Positions 27,593 to 36,266 of a stretch of DNA of 64,000 nucleotides are shown one piece after another (within the stretch, counting starts at the first letter, position 1; every line of letters starts with the position of its first letter). The DNA is taken from contig CAKKNE010000003.1 of assembly GCA_918797485.1 (NCBI GenBank), positions 868,001 to 932,000 of the forward strand, in the 5' to 3' direction. The translations under genes and the position numbers were made by a program. Under the pieces are notes generated by a model that worked only from the letters and a program-made list of their open reading frames with translations, was not told where the DNA came from and searched no databases. This DNA comes from Pelagomonas calceolata. Lineage: Eukaryota > Sar > Pelagophyceae > Pelagomonadales > Pelagomonadaceae.

Positions 27593-27738
27593 AGGACTGC
27601 ACTGCTGGCTCGCGGCACCGGCGCTCGTTCGGATATGCTGTATGGCTTCGACCGACCACTGGTGGAGTGCTAACGCTGCCGAGAAGCTCTCCTGCTCCCC
27701 AGGGGCGGCCAAAATAGCCAGGCGCCTCTCGTGCGTGA

Positions 27739-27762
27739 ACTAGCGTCGCGTAACACACTAGC
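27739..27762. promoter_or_regulatory. GCTAGT palindrome, reverse orientation
   Basis: ACTAGCGTCGCGTAACACACTAGC in two halves, ACTAGCGTCGCG and TAACACACTAGC. It is 147 nt from the start at 27592 and 182 nt from the VPS41 start. A run of nine T follows at about 27767. Confidence 0.6.
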
Positions 27763-27943
27763 AAGCTTTTTTTTTCAGCCAAAACGTGCGTAAACGCGGC
27801 AAAGAGGTGTCAACACGCGCGTTGACAAGCTATCGATCGAGACGATGGCCAGCCCACGACGAAAGAGAAAGTGCCGCGCTCCACTGCTCAATAGCGGCTG
27901 CCACAACTAAACACAGTGTGCAGCAGCGGCGTGAAACATAACA

Positions 27944-30208
27944 ATGCTCCAGTACTGCCGCCTCGCCACGCCGCCCGACGAAGAAGTCACCGCCCTCGCG
28001 CCGCACGACAAAAAAGTCGCGCTCGGCACTGCGCGCGGCACGGTCTGGATCTTAGATGAATTGGCCGGCGCTTTGAGTCCAGGTGTGAGGATCGAGGCCC
28101 ACACTGGTTCTATAAGAGATGTCGCCTGGGACGCTGCTGGCATGTTCCTAGGGAGCTGCGGCGGGAATAGTATAAGTGTGCACGGCCGCAAACACGCCGA
28201 CGATCTGGACGCGAGCAGCTGGGAGAAGATTGACGAATCGAGCTGCGTCGGGGTCTCTTCCATCACTCTGGAACCGTTATATGGTGCTCCTTCCAAAGCA
28301 TTGTTCTGCGGCGACAGCACGGGACGCGTCGAAAGACGTAGCAAAGGATTAGTCTCAACAACAAGACAAACGGTGGACGACGGCGACGACGTCGAATGTA
28401 CGTTACTAAGTTGGGGCGACGCCTTCGTGGCCTGGCGCTGCGCGACGGGCGTCAAGCTCGCTCACGGTGACACCGCGACACCGGCAGCTTTTCTGGCGTG
28501 CGAGGGCGAAGGTAGCACTTCGTTGGCCTGGGATGCTTCGGGAGATTTGTGGGTGGCGCGCGGAGAGACGATACGACGGATATCTGTACAAGTGGACGGT
28601 TGGGACGACGAGGGCTTGCCCGTCACCTCAGCTAGCGTGACCAGTACTTTCCATATCGACGTCCTCGCTCTACAAATCGTGCCGCACGGCCCCGAGCACG
28701 TCGCCATTCTGTCCGACGAGGAATTACTAATAGTGGATCACTCTGGTGAAGTAGAGAGTGCTGATACATTACCGGTGCCGTGCGACCATTTAGTATCAAC
28801 ATCTGCAGAAAACTGGTCCCGTGAACAGTGGCGCACGCTCGGGTCGAAGCTCGAGGGCACGCCGCCCACGCTGTACCTGTACGGCGAGGCGGTGGTCACG
28901 TGTAGAGTCAGAGACGGCGACGACCTCGTAGATGTCTGTTTGGAGAAAGGCGACACGGCGAACGCTTTGAGGGTGGCGTCTTCGACAATGTTAGGGAGGC
29001 ACGACGTGCAGAACGTCGCATCCCAACACGTCGAGCACTTACTGACGAGCTCACCGGAGAAGGCCGCAAGTGTCTGCCACAGGTTCCTGCCTTTGACAGA
29101 ATGGATTTCTACGTTTGACGACCACGACCAGTTACTCTCGTTGGCCTTGCTCCTCCCGACCAAGAAAAAACTCGCACCTGACGTGTACGAGGACGTCCTT
29201 ACGCGACTCTCAGCAAAGAATGGAGCCGCTTTATTAACTGTAATAAGGACCTGGGGGACCCATGAACCGCCGTTGTACGACGCTTCGAACGTAGCCGACC
29301 GCATTCCTACAGAACACGTGGAAGCGCGGGCCGAGTTGTTCGTTTTGGCCAAGCGGCCGGAAAAAGCTCTAGACTGCCTGTTAGACGTCCAAGGCACGTC
29401 CATCGCACCGGACGCCATCCAGAGATTAGTCGCGGACCACGGCTTGTTTGATGAGGTTGCTCGTAATGCTTCGCGGTTCGTCCGGGCGGCGCGTTCTGCG
29501 GCTTCTCTACTGTTCGTGTCTCATGTTGATGTCCTACCTATCGACGAGATGGGCGAACAGCTCGACGGGGAAGACCTGGCCTGGTACCTACAGCTGTGCT
29601 TCGAGCACAAACTGTTGGATGCTCCGGAGCTATCGAGGTGGCACGATATGTATGTCGAGCTCCACACGGACCTGTCAGATTTTTTGAGGGCGTCGTCGTT
29701 GTATGATAAAGAAAAAGCTCTTCAGAGATGTATGCAACTACAAAAGTGGAGGGACGCCGCCTATTTACTAGGATGTTTGAACCGCGAGGACGACGCCATC
29801 TCACTGCTACTCAAACATAACGACCTCGACGGCGCGGCGCGGCACGCCGCATCGTCCGAGGAGGCGCTGGTGGCCTTTTCTGAGCGCGCGACGGTGCGGC
29901 CCGATTTAATTGCTGCTGCTTTGGACGCTGCCGCGGACGGCTGCGAGCTCGACCTGCCGCGCGTCCTCGCATCTACACAAAGTGGAATGGAGGTGCCTGA
30001 TCTACGAAAGAGGTATATAGGCGCTTTGCAGGCCAAGCGCCTCGACGCCGCTTTGTTAGACGCGGCGGCCGCGTGCGCTTCCAGAGATGAGACGCTCGCG
30101 CTCGAAAGGAAGCTGCACGTGGCCCAGCGCGGCGTGCTCATGGAGCCGCCCCACGAGTTCGATGAGGACGGGAACATCATCATTGAGAGGAGGGATAGAT
30201 ATTACTAA
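27944..30208 (+). CDS. VPS41: VPS41-like HOPS/AP-3 vacuolar trafficking subunit
   Basis: A 754-residue protein. The N-terminal beta-propeller (about 1-290) reads like Vps41: KKVALGTARGTVWILD, EAHTGSIRDVAWDAAGMFLGSC, LLSWGDAFVAWRCATGVKL. Helical clathrin-heavy-chain-like repeats follow, with ADLFVLAKRPEKALDCLLD-type helices and ALQRCMQLQKWRDAAYLLGCLNREDDAISLLL. In HOPS it tethers vesicles to the vacuole or lysosome. The C-terminal RING seen in human VPS41 is missing; the frame ends at HEFDEDGNIIIERRDRYY, so a further exon or a lineage loss is possible. The stop overlaps that of YbeY on the other strand. Confidence 0.8.
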   Translation: MLQYCRLATPPDEEVTALAPHDKKVALGTARGTVWILDELAGALSPGVRIEAHTGSIRDVAWDAAGMFLGSCGGNSISVHGRKHADDLDASSWEKIDESSCVGVSSITLEPLYGAPSKALFCGDSTGRVERRSKGLVSTTRQTVDDGDDVECTLLSWGDAFVAWRCATGVKLAHGDTATPAAFLACEGEGSTSLAWDASGDLWVARGETIRRISVQVDGWDDEGLPVTSASVTSTFHIDVLALQIVPHGPEHVAILSDEELLIVDHSGEVESADTLPVPCDHLVSTSAENWSREQWRTLGSKLEGTPPTLYLYGEAVVTCRVRDGDDLVDVCLEKGDTANALRVASSTMLGRHDVQNVASQHVEHLLTSSPEKAASVCHRFLPLTEWISTFDDHDQLLSLALLLPTKKKLAPDVYEDVLTRLSAKNGAALLTVIRTWGTHEPPLYDASNVADRIPTEHVEARAELFVLAKRPEKALDCLLDVQGTSIAPDAIQRLVADHGLFDEVARNASRFVRAARSAASLLFVSHVDVLPIDEMGEQLDGEDLAWYLQLCFEHKLLDAPELSRWHDMYVELHTDLSDFLRASSLYDKEKALQRCMQLQKWRDAAYLLGCLNREDDAISLLLKHNDLDGAARHAASSEEALVAFSERATVRPDLIAAALDAAADGCELDLPRVLASTQSGMEVPDLRKRYIGALQAKRLDAALLDAAAACASRDETLALERKLHVAQRGVLMEPPHEFDEDGNIIIERRDRYY

Positions 30209-30858
30209 GTGTTGTCTGTTAGCCACCGGTCCCGAGCTCTCAGTAGTCGATCCTCGACCGCGGCCATCTCGGCGAACTCGTCTTCCGTCTCGTGGTCGTA
30301 GTTCAGCAGATGGCAGAGCCCGTGGATCACTAATAACTGAATGCGGTCGTCGATAGCTGTCAGGTGCTCCATGGCGTGCGCGACGCCCGGGCCCTCATTC
30401 CGTGAACCGGCCTTGGCAGCTTTGCGCGCGACGTAGGCCACGGAGACGACCATGTCGCCCAGATTGAGCTCGTCCTCGTCGCTCGCGTCGACTTCTGTAG
30501 GTGCGGTGCCGGGGCTCAATTCGTCATGAAAAGGAAAGCTCAGGATGTCCGTGCTCCGTCGAACCCCTCGGAACTGCGTGTTCAGTTTGCGCACGGTCGC
30601 GTCCGTCGTCAGCCAGAGCCCCACGTCGAAGGCGCCACAATTTAATGTTGCGAGGAGGTGGCGCGTCAGCTTCTCGAGGCGGTCGACGTCGACGGCGTGC
30701 GAGCGCTGCGTGTTGCGGATCAAGACCGTTCCTTCTCTTGTTGCGGTCGCGAACAGTGCTGCTCGTCGCAACGGTGCACTTTTGCTGACTCTTGCGCCGC
30801 GCAGCAGGGCGCGCGCGGCGGGCGCTCCGAGCAGCAACATCGCTGTGAGGCAGTGCAT
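30205..30858 (-). CDS. ybeY: YbeY-type rRNA endoribonuclease, organelle-targeted
   Basis: A 217-residue protein. A presequence-like N-terminus (about 1-45, Arg/Ala/Ser-rich, no acid) precedes the YbeY core: LNTQFRGVRRSTDILSFPF, LGDMVVSVAYV and the zinc-binding HGLCHLLNYDH (HGxxHxxxxDH), all intact. YbeY processes rRNA ends and takes part in ribosome quality control in bacteria, mitochondria and plastids. A plastid or mitochondrial location is inferred from the extension and the bacterial origin of the family. Its stop codon (30205-30207) overlaps the VPS41 stop. Confidence 0.92.
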   Translation of the reverse strand: MHCLTAMLLLGAPAARALLRGARVSKSAPLRRAALFATATREGTVLIRNTQRSHAVDVDRLEKLTRHLLATLNCGAFDVGLWLTTDATVRKLNTQFRGVRRSTDILSFPFHDELSPGTAPTEVDASDEDELNLGDMVVSVAYVARKAAKAGSRNEGPGVAHAMEHLTAIDDRIQLLVIHGLCHLLNYDHETEDEFAEMAAVEDRLLRARDRWLTDNT

Positions 30859-30999
30859 GCGCTGCTAGTCGTCGATTGTTGTGCGGATGCTTGCGCGGTT
30901 GCGATGCTAGTGATCGATGATGACGAATGATGGCGTTTCGTGCCGATTCTCCGCTTCTACTGCCTTTCTACAGCTGCAAGCAATCACAGCGCCTGGCTT

Positions 31000-31023
31000 G
31001 CTAGTGTCTTACAGGCCGCTAGC
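31000..31023. promoter_or_regulatory. GCTAGT palindrome between divergent genes
   Basis: GCTAGTGTCTTAC-AG-GCCGCTAGC, 80 nt upstream of the 31103 ATG and 142 nt upstream of the YbeY start. Confidence 0.65.
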
Positions 31024-31102
31024 TCGCGAAGTTTAGGAACGGAGTTACGACAACTCAACTACGCGCGACCGGGCGGATTAACGACCCAGGGTCGTATTCT
31101 AG

Positions 31103-31407
31103 ATGGGTAGAGCGGGGAGTCAAAAACAGAAGTGTATAACACAGCGCGAACTTGGGCAGAGCCTTGGCAAAGAGAGCGACTATTGGAAACGAAAGCGCAA
31201 GGAGCGGATCAATCAGCCGCCGTCCACACTAAACGTAGACGTCCACGGCATCCTCTTCGCAGTCGTCGCGGTCTGTGCATTTATAAATCAAATTTCGCGG
31301 CGCGCCCACTGCTGAATCATGACCTCCACGCCATCGACGCGACGCCCGCACAGGTCGCGATCGTTTTTGTCGTCTACCCGTTAGCACAGTGGGCCCTCAG
31401 TCTCTAA
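31103..31407 (+). CDS. small membrane protein with an introner-type intron
   Basis: Exon 1 is 31103-31264 and exon 2 is 31354-31407; 71 residues after splicing. The basic segment YWKRKRKERINQPP leads to LNVDVHGILFAV, and the spliced C-terminus VAIVFVVYPLAQWALSL makes one transmembrane helix. The segment KRKRKERI-n-LNVDVHGILFAV recurs in an unlinked minus-strand frame at 33914-34030, which supports translation. Without splicing the frame loses the hydrophobic end. The stop is 6 nt before the ATG of the next gene and no separate promoter motif lies between, so the two may share a transcript. No family recognised. Confidence 0.55.
31265..31353 (+). mobile_element. introner element (81-bp insert forming an 89-nt intron)
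   Basis: Direct repeats GTCGCGGT (31265-31272) and GTCGCGAT (31354-31361), 7 of 8 identical, flank an insert starting CTGTGC and ending GCACAG, a 6-bp terminal inverted repeat. The 5' GT of the intron comes from the duplicated target and the AG acceptor from the element. It shares AAATCAAATTTCG (31285-31297) with the intron at 31759 and contains CCACGCCATCGACGCGACGC. Confidence 0.75.
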
Positions 31408-31413
31408 AACACG

Positions 31414-32633
31414 ATGCGCGTCCTACTTCTAATCACCACGCATCTAAGCTTGGAACACATCGCCTTCCTCCGCAAGTGCTGGCCGCCGGCGACGCACAAG
31501 TCGTCGCTCCTCCGCGAGGCCGACGTCATGGTCTACATAAGCGGCCACCTCACGAAGAACGCGACGCGGGCGCTCGCGGTCGCGTTTCCGCCCGTCGACC
31601 GCAAGGTATCGTATAGACGCGCGTCGAAGATGCCTCGCGTGCAAGGCGGTAATGTGATGCTGCGGCAGACGGGCGCGATGCTCGGCCTCGACACGGCCGA
31701 GCGCGAAGGGTGGTGGTCGGGCTACGACTGGGTCATTCGATTGAATCCCGATGTCATTGTCCGCGACTGAGTGGAAATCAAATTTCGAGCGCCCCACGCC
31801 ATCGACGCGACGTGCTTTCGTAGCTTCGTCAGAAGTACGTCTGCGCGATGGCGTGGCGATCCCACGCCATCGACGCGACGTTGTCCCCGTGGCTCGATGG
31901 CGTGGAGGCTCACGAAGGTCCACGTACCTTAACTCACTGGTTGATTTCCACACAGGTACGCGACGACAGCTTCCTGCGCACACAAATGGCGCGCGACGAC
32001 GTCGACGCCGTCCTCGCGAACTGCAACAAGGGCCCGATTCGCCCGAACGGTATCAGGGTCATGACCGACTTTACGGCCTGGCGCCCGGCCAAGATTCCGG
32101 CGGGCGCGTTCCGTCTGCCGGCGGGCCACACGACGGACTGCGGCGGCCGGGACGCCTGGTTCAAAGAACAAAAGTGCAACGCCGAGAAATCTGCGACGGC
32201 AGCGTTCGAGCGAGTGATTGCGTCGGGGCGGTACGCTTTGCTGCCGAACGCAAAGGGTCCCGGCCCGCACTGCCGCGTCGACGGCCGCTTCTCGAGCGTG
32301 ATTCACGACCACGCCTACGCGGACCGGTGCCGGGCCGACCTCGCGCGCCGCGTATACGCGCTACCGGCCGCGAAGCCGACGGCGAAGGAGCGGCAATGCG
32401 CGCGGTGGCGCGCGGACCACAAAGTCGTGCCGGACTACTCGTGGGGCACGCTACCCGAGCACCTGCAGAAACGATACAAGGCCTACGACTGCGACAGCCT
32501 CGTACCGCCGGTGCCGGACGCGGCCCCTACCGACCCGACCGAGACCGTCCGGCGCGGGTGGAACCGCACGGCGGGGTCGAGATACGCGTTCGCGGCCGAC
32601 GGTGTCACGTTCGAATCGGCGGGCGGGATCTAG
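31414..32633 (+). CDS. glycosyltransferase-like protein with an introner-type intron
   Basis: Exon 1 is 31414-31758 and exon 2 is 31956-32633; 340 residues after splicing in phase 0. The start MRVLLLITTHLSLEHIAFLR and the segment GWWSGYDWVIRLNPDVI, joined across the intron to VRDDSFL, resemble GT-A-fold glycosyltransferases in which YDWVIRLDPD..V..D carries the metal-binding DxD-like region. Exon 2 has several Cys (CGGRDAWFKEQKC) and HDHAYAD. Substrate unknown. The unspliced frame hits TGA inside the element at 31768. No promoter palindrome precedes it directly; the nearest is in front of the small gene at 31103. Confidence 0.6.
31759..31955 (+). mobile_element. introner element (189-bp insert forming a 197-nt intron)
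   Basis: Target duplication GTCCGCGA (31759-31766) and GTACGCGA (31956-31963), 7 of 8 identical. The insert begins CTGAGTGGAAATCAA and ends TTGATTTCCACACAG, a 15-bp terminal inverted repeat with one mismatch. The donor GT is supplied by the duplicated host sequence, the acceptor CACACAG by the element. Inside are two forward and two reverse copies of CACGCCATCGACGCGACG-like sequence. Confidence 0.88.
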
Positions 32634-32664
32634 TCCTCGCTCCATGCGTGGTAAGGACTTAAAA

Positions 32665-32690
32665 GCTAGCGGCATGTAAGACACACTAGC
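32665..32690. promoter_or_regulatory. GCTAGT palindrome, reverse orientation
   Basis: GCTAGCGGCATGTAAGACAC followed by ACTAGC, 221 nt upstream of the MYND gene at 32911 and downstream of a same-strand gene. So the element marks 5' ends, not only divergent pairs. Confidence 0.65.
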
Positions 32691-32910
32691 ACAACCAAAG
32701 GCAGCGCAAAGCAGTGGCAAAAAAACACATCGTGGCGCGACGCGCTGCAGCTATTGGTGACGGCAGCTCGCCCACGCCATCGGCGCGACGACAGCACGCG
32801 ATCGCTGCGGTCTCGGCGAACGCCGCCCTCTGAAAGCACAGCACTCTCCTGTGCTGACTGCATAAAAACAGCAGCATTGCGAGGCGGACTGCTCGACAAT
32901 AATCACAGCA

Positions 32911-33729
32911 ATGACCCAATTCATCCCTCCCCAAACGGAGCACGTGCCGCCCTACCAGCACCCGCCCCTCTGCTTCAAGCCCGAGTGCCGGCACGGCGGC
33001 CCCGCACCAAATGAGAAGATAGAGGACTTTCTGCGGGCCGCCCACGCGTGCAAAAGGGACGCGGGCGAGGCCGTGCGCAAGCTGTTTGTGACGAAGCAAT
33101 ACAAGGGGGGCATGAAAGGTGTGGAGGACGACACGGACTTGGTCGCTAGGACAGAACTAAAAGCCGTCGCCGCGTTCTGGTCTGATGACGACAGGAGGCG
33201 ACTACTGGCGACGCCGGGCGCCCTGAAATGTTTGTACGCTTGTGCTGCCGATTCCATCCACCTCGCCTATGGTTCAGACGCGCGGTTCCTCGCGCGCCTC
33301 GGTGCTTGGGTAGAACACCCCGACGACGAGGAGCAATTGATGCGAGCCTGTCGTAGTACAGTTACTGATTGGGCCTGCGCCAATTATCTCAATAAAAAGC
33401 TCCCCTGCGGGTGTCTGGAGCGGTTGTCGTCGCTGGAACATTGTGCCACATGCCTCAAGTACTTGGACCCGACGAAACAAGCGATCGATAAAAGGTTATG
33501 CAAGTGCTGTGGGAACGTGGCCTACTGCGGCGTGCCCTGCGAGTCGGCGGACTGGCCGCGGCATCGGTTGGAGTGTTCTGGAAGGCCCTCGGACGCGGAG
33601 ATTGCGCGGCAAGATTCTGAATGGTTGGAGCGGCGGGACAAGGCGGTTGCTGCTAGAGCTAGTTTCGAGGAGATTTCACCCCCCAAAAAGAGTTTCGATG
33701 GCGACTGGGTAGAGGAGAGTAATGCGTAG
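32911..33729 (+). CDS. MYND zinc-finger protein
   Basis: A 272-residue protein. Near the C-terminus (about 192-228) is a MYND finger: CKCCGNVAYCGVPCESADWPRHRLEC. The upstream region is helical with scattered Cys/His (CFKPECRHGG near the start, CGCLERLSSLEHCATC just before the MYND), so a second metal site is possible. MYND domains bind Pro-rich partners and often sit in chromatin or signalling proteins; no further assignment is possible. It is not closely related to the MYND-RING-TPR copies beyond the finger. Confidence 0.75.
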   Translation: MTQFIPPQTEHVPPYQHPPLCFKPECRHGGPAPNEKIEDFLRAAHACKRDAGEAVRKLFVTKQYKGGMKGVEDDTDLVARTELKAVAAFWSDDDRRRLLATPGALKCLYACAADSIHLAYGSDARFLARLGAWVEHPDDEEQLMRACRSTVTDWACANYLNKKLPCGCLERLSSLEHCATCLKYLDPTKQAIDKRLCKCCGNVAYCGVPCESADWPRHRLECSGRPSDAEIARQDSEWLERRDKAVAARASFEEISPPKKSFDGDWVEESNA

Positions 33730-33913
33730 GTTAGTTACTACGCGGCGACGGCGTCGTCGGCGTGGGGGTGGTCTGAGTTGTTACCCGCGTACTGCTACCC
33801 CCGGTACGCCATCGCCGCGGCCGCCGGCCTACTAAACGAGCCCGTCGAAGTCCGGCCGCGCGCGTTTCGAGGCGCGCTCGACGTCGAGTCCCCACGCGCG
33901 GGCCGTCGTCGAG

Positions 33914-34030
33914 GACGGCGAAGAGGATGCCGTGGACGTCGACGTTTAGTTTGTACGGCTCGTTATCGATCCGCTCCTTGCGCTTTCTTTTATAGGGGTC
34001 CTCGTTTAAATAGTGACGGGCAGAGGACAT
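33914..34030 (-). CDS. exon of a small protein related to the 31103 gene (partial or degenerate)
   Basis: The ATG at 34030 starts SSARHYLNEDPYKRKRKERI, then DNEPYKLNVDVHGILFAV. This matches the small gene at 31103 from the basic block to LFAV, the exact place where that gene is interrupted by its introner. Beyond this point the frame becomes Arg-rich and unlike the partner, so an intron probably starts here too. A possible acceptor GTAGCAG ends at 33792, giving a 17-residue tail, but this is weak. The would-be intron contains GCGGCGATGGCGTAC, an introner-type motif. It may be a living paralogue or a relic. Confidence 0.45.
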
Positions 34031-34216
34031 ACTCGACCCATTCCTTCCGGCCGCTCTCCTCGAGTGGTTTCACTTTTTTGATGACTCAATGATGAGGTCG
34101 TGATTGAACGTCTCACCAATCGAAGGGCCGCCAGAGTACAGTCCAGAAGGCCCACGTTTGATCTCGCGTCGTCCAGGCGCCGCGTAACAAGCGTCAATTA
34201 ATTAGGTGAAAATCGT

Positions 34217-34239
34217 GCTAGTGTCTTAACGATGCTAGC
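34217..34239. promoter_or_regulatory. GCTAGT palindrome between divergent genes
   Basis: GCTAGTGTCTTAACGATGCTAGC has one half overlapping an ATG at 34232 that is in frame with the next gene but unlikely to be its start. It is 227 nt upstream of 34466 and 187 nt from 34030. Confidence 0.6.
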
Positions 34240-34465
34240 CTGGCTTTGCCCCTCGCTCACAAAAACAGCCCAAAGCAAGCTACTCCGACAGCGAGGGTTT
34301 GCTGACGTATCGCTTATTGCCCCAGGGAGAGCGCCGACTGCGTCCGGGCTGCAAAAAAGCAGCACCGGGCCTCACACCCACACGAAAGCAGCGAGGCAGC
34401 AACCTGCGCAAAAGCAGCAGCGGCGCCTCACACCACAAAGCAGCGAGCAGCATAACAAAGCCAAG

Positions 34466-35896
34466 ATGCCAGGAGGCAAGTTCGCCCGGGCCAACCGCGC
34501 TAAGCGCGAGCAGAAGGCCGCCGCCCAGGCGGCCGGCGATGCGGCGCCGCCCGCACAACAGAACCGGCGAAAAAAAGCACCACAAAAAAAGAAGGACCCC
34601 TGGGCCGCGGCCCTCGCGAAAGCTAGACAGGCGGCCTCGACGGGCGCCGACCTCGCCGCGCCGCCGCCGCCGCCGACGTCGCCTCTGACGAAAGCACCGG
34701 TGTCCGCCGGCGCGGCCGACGCCATGAACGAAGGCTTGGATTTGACGCCGGCCTGGATGCGCACGAAGGTCGACGACGAGGACGACACCGACGACGGCGT
34801 TTCCCTCCCAAAGGCCAAGCCCCTGAAGAACGCGAAGATCCTACCGGCCCACCAGAAAGCCGCGACCGTAGTAGGTGGCGAGGACTCGTGGCAGGGCGGC
34901 TCCTGGACCTGGCTCGCGCAGACGGGTAGTAGGCCCCAGACGCTCATGGAGCGCCTAGCCCAATTACCGGAAAGCCTGCCGGGCGGGCCCGTGCCCGACT
35001 ACTTCGTGCCGGGCCCGGGCTTCGAGGGCGAGGAGACGGCCGAGGAGTTGAGAGAAAGGTTCAGCAAGGACCCTTCCGGTGCGGCGCCGGCGCCGGCGCC
35101 GAAGCCGCCGCCGCACGCAGTGCCGCCGCCGCCGCGCGTGCTGCAGAAGCCCAAGCCCTCGCCGCCGCCGAAGCCGACGCCGACACCTCCGAAGCCCACA
35201 CCACCTCCGCAGCCGAGCCCGCCGCCACAACCGAAGCCGCGGGCCGTGCCAAAACCACCTCCAGTACCCATAAGGCAGGGCAACCCCGTCCTGGTATTGG
35301 CGGACATGAACGGGACGCTAGTCCATCGGTCCAAGACGCGATTAACCTGTAAAGCGGAACCGGCCTGCGAGGCGAACAAGACGTTTTACTATGCGCGGCC
35401 CGGTGCCAAAGATCTCATCCAGTTCCTGCTGCACGCGGCGCGGACGACGGAGGAAGGTCGGCGACGAGTCGTGTTCGCCTTTTATACGTCGATGCGGGAG
35501 GCCAACGCGCGACCCATAGCCGATTACTTGACCGGTGGTCGGCGCGTAGATATATATGAGAGAAAGTTCAACAAAGCGGACCCCACTGGAGCGAACGACT
35601 ACGACACGATGCGCGATTTACCTTCGGTTTGGTCTTCCGTGAAGCCTGGTTCTGCAAGGGGCTTCACGGCAGAGAATACCGTGGTCATCGACGACACGTT
35701 GCGGAAGATGCGGGAACTACCGCATAACGTGCTGGTCGTGCCGCCCTTCGAGGAGGACGCCGTGAAGAAGGGCACGGACGACATCATGGACTACGTCAAG
35801 GTTTACTTAGATATGCTCCTCGACGAGGAGGTCCAGGACTCCTTGGACGTGCGCGAGACGCTCAAGGCGCGGCCGCTGCGGCTGGGGTTCCTCTAA
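34466..35896 (+). CDS. FCP1/SCP-like HAD phosphatase with disordered N-terminus
   Basis: A 476-residue protein. The first 270 residues are Lys/Ala-rich, acidic and then Pro-rich (PKPTPTPPKPTPPP type) and look disordered. A HAD domain of the NLI-interacting/FCP1 type follows: LVLADMNGTLVHRS (about 274-287, motif I), YYARPGAKDLIQFLL, VVFAFYTSMREANA (motif II) and NTVVIDDTLRKMRELPHNVLVVPPF (motif III region). The motif I acid/base Asp is Asn here (DMNGT instead of DxDxT), so catalysis may be altered. Family members remove phosphate from Ser, for example in the RNA polymerase II tail. ATG at 34466 chosen over 34232, which lies in the promoter palindrome. Confidence 0.75.
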   Translation: MPGGKFARANRAKREQKAAAQAAGDAAPPAQQNRRKKAPQKKKDPWAAALAKARQAASTGADLAAPPPPPTSPLTKAPVSAGAADAMNEGLDLTPAWMRTKVDDEDDTDDGVSLPKAKPLKNAKILPAHQKAATVVGGEDSWQGGSWTWLAQTGSRPQTLMERLAQLPESLPGGPVPDYFVPGPGFEGEETAEELRERFSKDPSGAAPAPAPKPPPHAVPPPPRVLQKPKPSPPPKPTPTPPKPTPPPQPSPPPQPKPRAVPKPPPVPIRQGNPVLVLADMNGTLVHRSKTRLTCKAEPACEANKTFYYARPGAKDLIQFLLHAARTTEEGRRRVVFAFYTSMREANARPIADYLTGGRRVDIYERKFNKADPTGANDYDTMRDLPSVWSSVKPGSARGFTAENTVVIDDTLRKMRELPHNVLVVPPFEEDAVKKGTDDIMDYVKVYLDMLLDEEVQDSLDVRETLKARPLRLGFL

Positions 35897-36266
35897 CTTA
35901 GGGTTTCGTAGTATGCCTCGCGGTCGCGTCGACGGCGTGGAGGGCTTCGGCTTATCTGTTGCGGTGTGCAGGGCAAAAACCCGTCGCTAGAGCCCTTAGC
36001 TAGCGCTCGACCGTGTGTCTTTGGCATTGGGCCCTAGCGCGCGCCGCGCGCGCATAATTCTGCAATTCTGAGGAGTGCAAATTTTTTTATATTAAGATAC
36101 AAAGAATTGCTGCAACTCTTGGGCTGAGCGCTGCCGCGCGCCGCAAGATTGTATAGGCCCGCCATACACGGCCCTGGCCCGTGCAAACAACTCGGCGCGC
36201 GAGCTTGCAATTGCATTGGAATTGCTGCATTATATTTTTAAACCTTAACGTGTATTGTATAGACGC
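35897..36266. other. 370-nt promoter region with AT-rich islands
   Basis: A reverse GCCRTCGACGCGAC motif (GGTCGCGTCGACGGCGTGGA) follows the phosphatase stop. A weak GCTAGT-like palindrome GCTAGAGCCCTTAGCTAGC sits at 35986-36004. Two unusually AT-rich blocks (about 36083-36110 and 36218-36246) each adjoin a copy of GAATTGCTGCA. No gene seen. Confidence 0.5.

Noticed and set aside
27593-27712. Upstream extension of the Ala/Pro-rich protein
   Set aside because: It begins with TTG; the first ATG is at 27592.
34232-34465. Upstream ATG extension of the FCP1-like phosphatase
   Set aside because: The ATG lies inside the promoter palindrome and the added residues are Gln/Arg-rich with no conserved feature; 34466 fits the distance seen for other genes.
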